Shown one piece after another: positions 58,819 through 64,000 of a stretch of DNA of 64,000 nucleotides; within the stretch, counting starts at the first letter, position 1, and the number at the start of each line of letters is the position of its first letter. This stretch comes from Anadara kagoshimensis (taxonomy: Eukaryota > Mollusca > Bivalvia > Arcoida > Arcidae): NCBI GenBank assembly GCA_021292105.1, contig CM037862.1:4444395-4508394 (forward strand), given 5' to 3'. The notes under the pieces were generated by a model that was given only the letters and a program-made list of their open reading frames with translations, did no database searches and was not told the origin of the DNA. The position numbers were made by a program, and so were the translations under genes.

Positions 58819-61372
58819 AAATATATCCGCATATACAGTGACATCGTCTTGTTTTATGGCTGGGGATTGATGTAATTTTTGTCTAAAAGAGAAGCATGAT
58901 TACAGTATTTCTAAAGAAACAGTACTTCCAGATTTTGATTGTTATAACTTTTACGTATAAAGGGAGATAATTGCAAGATCTGTTTTGCCTCTTATTTAAA
59001 CTGCCTGCGCAATAAGTTGTGTTGTAGTAATCCTGCTTCCCTTTGGTATAACAAACATGTTTTTAATCTCAGTCTGTCTTTTAACAGTTTTTTTTAAAGT
59101 GAATGAAATTAGATGATTTTCTTTCACTATATATTGATGTATGTATGAAACATTTACCAAGGGGTAGACAATAGCTAAGTGTGTCACATGAAGAGTTATA
59201 AACCCCCAAAATAACATCAGGACATTGTAATGTACACTGATTATTTGGTTGAATGCTATTCCATCTAACAATGTAGTAGTTCCACAATTCTCTAGCAATA
59301 ATAAAAAAATCTTGTGTTCAATAGTGCCAACCACCATGTCATGACACATGTTACAATATGGTGAGGGGATAAGGTCCATTAAATGTAATAACCTATTATG
59401 GGGTATGAATCTGTGTATTACTTAATATTGGAAAACTTGATATTAAGTTTCAGAACATACTTTCAAGGGTAATACAAAGACTTTTCTAATGCCATTTCTG
59501 TTGTGTTGATATCAAATGTATTTTGCAACTTTTTTTTACTACTGCAGTCTGCTAAGTCTGAAAAGTTCTTAACTAAAATTAAGTAAAATTATTTAGATGA
59601 CATTTGTATTATATTCAATACCTTGTTGTTATGAGAAAAAAGTTATGTGTTCTTTATTAATATGAGAACAGGCTTTTTTGTCATATACTCTTTTCAGCTT
59701 CTTGGTATTGCAAATCTTAAGCTGAATTATTCCATGTCGTTTACTTTTAAACTGTATTTATTTTCTATTTCATTGGCTAATAAGAAGAGTCCATATTCAT
59801 TAATTATGTCCTGACAATATAATATTCCTTTTTGTACAATTGTTTATAAAATACTGTTTGTTTATTTATTTTAATATAATTATTATACTAGAGGCTTTCT
59901 TTTCTCTGAAGATTTTGGGTTGTAGTGCAAAATTGTAACAATTGCAGACATCATTCGAAGAAATGTCAATATGTCTTCATAAAAAAGTGACATTTGATCT
60001 AGCTTTTGAATAAAGCATTAAATTTGAAAAAGGTCATTCACTGACAAGCAAGATGTATTTTAATGATTTCTTGAAAACAATATTTTCATTTAAACTCATT
60101 ATTGTTAAGACTTCTTTGATCCCCCCCTTTTTCTGGTTTTTGTGAGAACACTTTTTTGTTTAACCCTAAAGACCCCATTTTTTAGATACATTTATTTATT
60201 CCAATCTGATTATCATTTTTAGAGGGTTTAGGTGTATGAAAAAGGGGGTATTGATAAAATAGTTTAGATAATGCTAAGGGTTTGGTAATTAGAATTTTAC
60301 CTATTGATGTCAAATCTCTCATTCTCCATAAGTTCAATGTGGCTTTCAAGTTGGATACTTTAGAGTTTAGGTTTTTGTCGAGAATATAATTTTCAATGTC
60401 ACTATTGAACCACACTCCTAAATTCTTCGGACCATTTAAGTGGAAGAGTGCCGGGCTTGAATTTTTGCAACAGCCTGTCCAAACTGCTTCGGTTTTGTTT
60501 AAATTTACCTTTAACACTGCGAAATTTTGAAATTGTATAGGACCAGTAGATGAACTGTGCCAGATTTGTCATCTCTTAAAAACATGTCATGTCAGCTGGA
60601 AGTAAATTTATTTTGAATTCTATTGGACCAATGTTTGTGGCTTTGATTCATTATTGTTTCTAATTGCTAAAGCTATTGGTTCAAGACCTTAAATGAATAG
60701 ATAGGGTAAGGAACAACCTTGACGAACACATCGATTTGAATATATTTTTTTTCTGTCGAGAACACATTGTTTAAAACAGCACTTTGTATGTCTTGGTAAA
60801 GAATCTTTATTCAATTTATTATGCTTTCCCAAAGCGGAAAGTTTTGAGCGTTTCAAATATGTAAGGCCATTCTATGGTATTAAAAGCTTTCTCACAGTCA
60901 GTTGATAGAATTACTCCTGGAATGTTTTATAGATTTGTTAGGTATATTAAACCAGAGATAGTTCTTATATTTTCACCAATATATCTATCTTTAACATAAC
61001 GAGTCTGATCAGAATTTTTTAATGTAGGTTAAAATGTTTTAATTTTCTTTGCTAATAATTTTGCTACTATAATTTAGTCAAAATTCAATATTATATAAAG
61101 GTCTCGAATTTTTCAGATAACATTTTTCTTTGTCTTTTTTGGCAATGAATTTATTACCCCTCGTTTTGTTCACTTGATGAGGATCTTTTTTGAAAACTAT
61201 AGTTAAGCTGTCTAGAACAAGCTCAGAGATATCATTCTAAAATGCAACATAAAATTCTTTTTCAAAACCATCTGTACTTGGTGATTTCCCTACCTTGACC
61301 TTGAAAGTGTTGATTATATCTGTACATTCTTGTAAAGAAATTTCACTCTCTAGTGTTCACAGCACGAAAACA

Positions 61373-61555
61373 TGTCTTTATGCATGCATAAAGATTGTGT
61401 AAAGATGGCATAATGGTGGCATAAAGATGTCCTTTATGCAGTCTTTATGCCTTCTTTATGCATTCTTTATGCCATCTTTATGCATATGCGTAAAGATGCA
61501 TAATGTCCAAAGTCCTTTATACCATCTTTACGCCGTCTTTATGTTTAATTCAGTT
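61373..61555. repeat. Cluster of CTTTATGC motifs in both orientations
   Basis: About 14 copies of CTTTATGC or its complement GCATAAAG, with one-base variants, lie within 183 bp. They include the perfect 18-bp palindrome CTTTATGCATGCATAAAG and the near-perfect palindrome CATCTTTATGCATATGCG followed by TAAAGATG. Spacing is often 11-12 bp. I do not recognise this as a known element. Confidence 0.85.
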
Positions 61556-61847
61556 TTAGTTCGCTTTTTATATACGATTTAATATAATTCAGTTTTAAAT
61601 TTCAATTTGTTTATTTAATTTTAAATTATATAAATATGAAGCTAAAAATAATTTTTAATTTATTTCAAAACTATTATTGCACTGTTTCACTTAAATAATT
61701 TTGTTTTTATCTTTAAATTTTTTATTTAGTCATTGTTTTTTTTTTTTTTTAATTTTTATTTTATTTTTTTATTTATTTCATTTTAGTTTATTAATATTTT
61801 TATTTATTATTATTATTATTTTATTTGCTTTTCCTTTAATTCATTTT

Positions 61848-61958
61848 TAACTTACTTACTTATCTGTCCTCTGCAGGACTGGAACTCACGACCCTTGGGT
61901 TCCCAGAATATACAATCTTATCTGACTCTGCATCCTTATCCATTAGGCCACGGAGGAT
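61848..61958 (-). mobile_element. tRNA-like SINE head (family C relative)
   Basis: Minus strand: CCGTGGCCTAATGGATAAGG (A box), then GTGAGTTCCAGTCCTGC (B box). The SINE body is not evident. It is not called as a tRNA because the stems are imperfect. The surrounding 61556-63180 is otherwise AT-rich with no gene. Confidence 0.55.
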
Positions 61959-62721
61959 ATGATCTAATACTTCATAATTTATATACAAGTAAATTTAGGC
62001 CATGTGATCACGTGACCAGCTCTAAAACTTTCAGATATTAAATAATTATATAAAAAATATATACCTATATGTCATTTTACTCCTTATGTAAAATATTTTA
62101 ATTTAAATAATAATAATAATAAATTATTATTATTTTGTCTTTCATTCTGAAGTGGAATAATTTATAGGTTAACTGACAAAAGAATTTAAAACCTCACCTG
62201 TAATACACTTATTTATCTGACCAGCAAACATTAATATCAATCAGTTATTCATATCCCTTGGTAGAAACCACCCAAGTTTTGACATTTTTTGTGGGTAGGT
62301 TTTTGTGAGTTTGCTGGAAAAAAACGATTTTATTTCTTGCATTTTTCCATGTGCACTGAATTTGTGTGAATTCAGTTATTGTAGTTTATTCCAATAATAT
62401 CCAAAATATTGTCCATCTTATAACAGTAAAAAAAAAGCTAAACAGCATTGTAAATTTTTAACAACCATGTTAAGCATGATTATATTGTAGATTTCATTTT
62501 TATAAATTTTTCGTTGAATTTGAAATGTTTATCTATTAAAAACAGTGAAATTTTCTTTTCTAATTATTTTTAAGAAAAACTTCAACAAATTTTACATTTT
62601 ACAGTGAAATATTCATGGAAAATGACCGAAAAATAAATTTTTGAGAATTATTAAAAAATATATGGGATTTTTCAGTGTCAGAATATATATTGTACCACTC
62701 TATATACATTTTACAGCAAAA

Positions 62722-62724
<3 letters not shown>

Positions 62725-62758
<34 letters not shown>

Positions 62759-62780
62759 GTGTGTGTGTGTGTGTGTGTTA
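62725..62780. repeat. (GT)n microsatellite
   Basis: Two GT runs broken by one TT. Confidence 0.95.
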
Positions 62781-63179
62781 AAAATAAAAGTGATAAATTA
62801 AAAAAAAAATGACAAAAATAATAAATTGTTAAAAATGATAAAATCATAAAACAATTAAATTTTAATTCGACATTTTATATACAATAAATTACAATTATTC
62901 TTAAAACTGTACTTTTAAATAATTTTTATTTTAAATTGTCCATAATAACTATTTTTCTTATTATTGAAATACCGCAAACTACTTTGTTTATTAATGCATG
63001 AATAATTTCAAAAGAAAATACATTCGTATTGTACAAATTAAAGATAGAGGAACAGTTACAATGATATTTTGTAATCCTTGTAACATTGAAAGTGAAAAAT
63101 GAATGAATGACACAGATCCACTTGATGTTATGGTTTTACATTTCACGTTTAAAACTGCCACTATGGTATCTCTATACGA

Positions 63180-63455
63180 TGCTTTGTATTTTGGAAGTCG
63201 TGGGTCCAAAACGCGATCGGGTCTGACCAAGACTTAAAAATAGCCTGTGGGTAGTGACGTCTTTCACCAAGCACTCGGCATTCAGGATTGAAAGCCATGG
63301 GTCGTTTGAAAAGATCTTAAAACAAATGTCCCGTGTCAGGCGTACCCTCCCTGTCAGGTCAAAATTTCTACTATTTCACCTTAGCTGGTGATATCTCGAT
63401 ATAAGTGAAATATTCTTAACAGAGATGTAAAACCTCATTTAATCAATCACATCAT
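63180..63455 (+). mobile_element. SINE copy related to 11950-12302, diverged
   Basis: Shares TTCACCAAGCACTCGGCATT, AGCTGGTGATATCTCGATAT and AAGTGAAATATTCTTAAC, and ends TGTAAAACCTCATTTAATCA. The tRNA head is only weakly visible (CGTGGGTCCAAAAC). The last 550 bp of the window holds two CT-rich microsatellites and no gene. Confidence 0.7.
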
Positions 63456-63814
63456 TAAACTGTTTTATGAGAGAAAGAGTAAGTGAAGTAATGATTTTTA
63501 AACAACAGAAGAGTAATGATTTCATTCTGCAAAATTAAATAAATCTCAATAGAGAGTTTAAACATCATAATGTTGACACTTTAATCTGATATTAACACAA
63601 TAGAACTATTTCAAAATCTGAATATTTGTTACTGTTGCCATATACTATTTCTTGAATACATTTGATAATAATTTCAAAAAGTTTACGGCACTGTAAACCC
63701 AAATCTATCTCTCTCTCTCCTTGCCCCCTAGACCTGGCGATATTCTAAGCCGCGAGTTGATAATTTGATAATATTTTTTTTTGTTAAAAAGAAGAACGGC
63801 ACTGTAAAGTTGTT

Positions 63815-63817
63815 AAC

Positions 63818-63852
<35 letters not shown>
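63815..63852. repeat. (CT)n microsatellite
   Basis: CT run. A shorter one lies near 63706, within related flanking sequence (AACGGCACTGTAAA / TACGGCACTGTAAA, AACCCAAATCT), so the two are parts of a local duplication. Confidence 0.85.
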
Positions 63853-63854
<2 letters not shown>

Positions 63855-64000
63855 AGACCTAGTGATATTCTAAGCTATCTTTTTTGTTTGACGAACACAA
63901 ATTAATATGTTTTTGGGGATTAAAACTTTTTATCAACATTATCTGGATAGCTTTTTGTAACATTATCAGGATAGCGGAGTAATAGTTTCCTCTATATTAT

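Larger units (their letters stand above)
58374..61370 (-). mobile_element. L1-like LINE, 5'-truncated copy
   Basis: Minus strand. 60517-60182 encodes LKVNLNKTEAVWTGC, PKNLGVWFNSDI and LNLWRMRDLTSIGKILITKP with ALSKLFYQYP, the post-catalytic L1-type region. 59379-58996 encodes a C-terminal CNMCHDMVVGTIEHKIF zinc-knuckle-like segment. Decayed RT sequence continues to about 61370 (for example the complement of AAAAGCTTTCTCACAGTCAG, giving a F-x-K-A-F-D block). The 3' end lies at 58374 with tail CAAATAAAAAAAG, only 69 bp past the CYYR1-like stop. Frames are interrupted and the 5' half is missing. An inverted-repeat element is inserted at about 58487-58818. Confidence 0.75.

Overview
The window looks like nuclear DNA of a lophotrochozoan, most likely a bivalve mollusc. 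It is AT-rich, with short exons separated by long introns and canonical GT/AG borders. It carries several tRNA-headed SINE families whose tails resemble known molluscan SINEs, Penelope-like element (PLE) fossils, LINE remnants, small inverted-repeat transposons and very large minisatellites. No bacterial or organellar features were seen. The species cannot be named from the sequence.

Three host genes can be read in full or nearly in full, all on the plus strand. (1) A DUF4743 plus Nudix hydrolase of the Tnr3/YJR142W type occupies 14877-22091. Seven exons join in phase through the stop; only the first coding exon was not found. (2) Phosducin-like protein PDCL (PhLP1) occupies 31612-38321 in seven coding exons. 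Two exons are each one base short, both in runs of A. (3) A CYYR1-like cysteine/tyrosine-rich single-pass membrane protein occupies 48871-58305 in four exons, with a possible optional 42-nt fifth exon. The minus strand has the first coding exon of a rhodopsin-class GPCR (1007-1295) and a C-type lectin terminal exon with an in-frame stop (41503-41658). A few other exon-like open stretches on the minus strand could not be identified.

Layout: 1-4.6 kb holds the GPCR exon and dispersed repeats. 4.6-11.7 kb is a 34-bp minisatellite of about 208 units. 12-14.9 kb holds a SINE and a LINE tail. 14.9-22.1 kb is the Nudix gene, with a 32-bp minisatellite in its last intron. 22.4-31.5 kb is a graveyard of PLE, LINE, SINE and small inverted-repeat elements. 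31.6-38.3 kb is PDCL with SINE-filled introns. 39-48 kb holds dispersed repeats, the lectin exon and a PLE fossil. 48.9-58.3 kb is the CYYR1-like gene, whose first intron holds LINE pieces, a 42-bp minisatellite and a 64-bp minisatellite. 58.4-61.4 kb is a LINE copy, and 61.4-64 kb holds an unusual motif cluster, SINE pieces and simple repeats.

The most interesting signal is the 64-bp array at 54.9-56.0 kb. Each unit repeats the splice acceptor and the first coding bases of CYYR1-like exon 2, so about 16 decoy acceptors lie directly upstream of the real one. The units have no stop in any of the three plus-strand frames. Other good leads are a 172-bp inverted-repeat family with exact 6-bp target duplications at both of its copies, a 32-bp satellite that appears to have grown from the end of a PLE-associated repeat, and a dense cluster of CTTTATGC motifs in both orientations at 61.4 kb. 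The neighbouring genes show no sign of working together, and nothing suggests an operon or a defence system.
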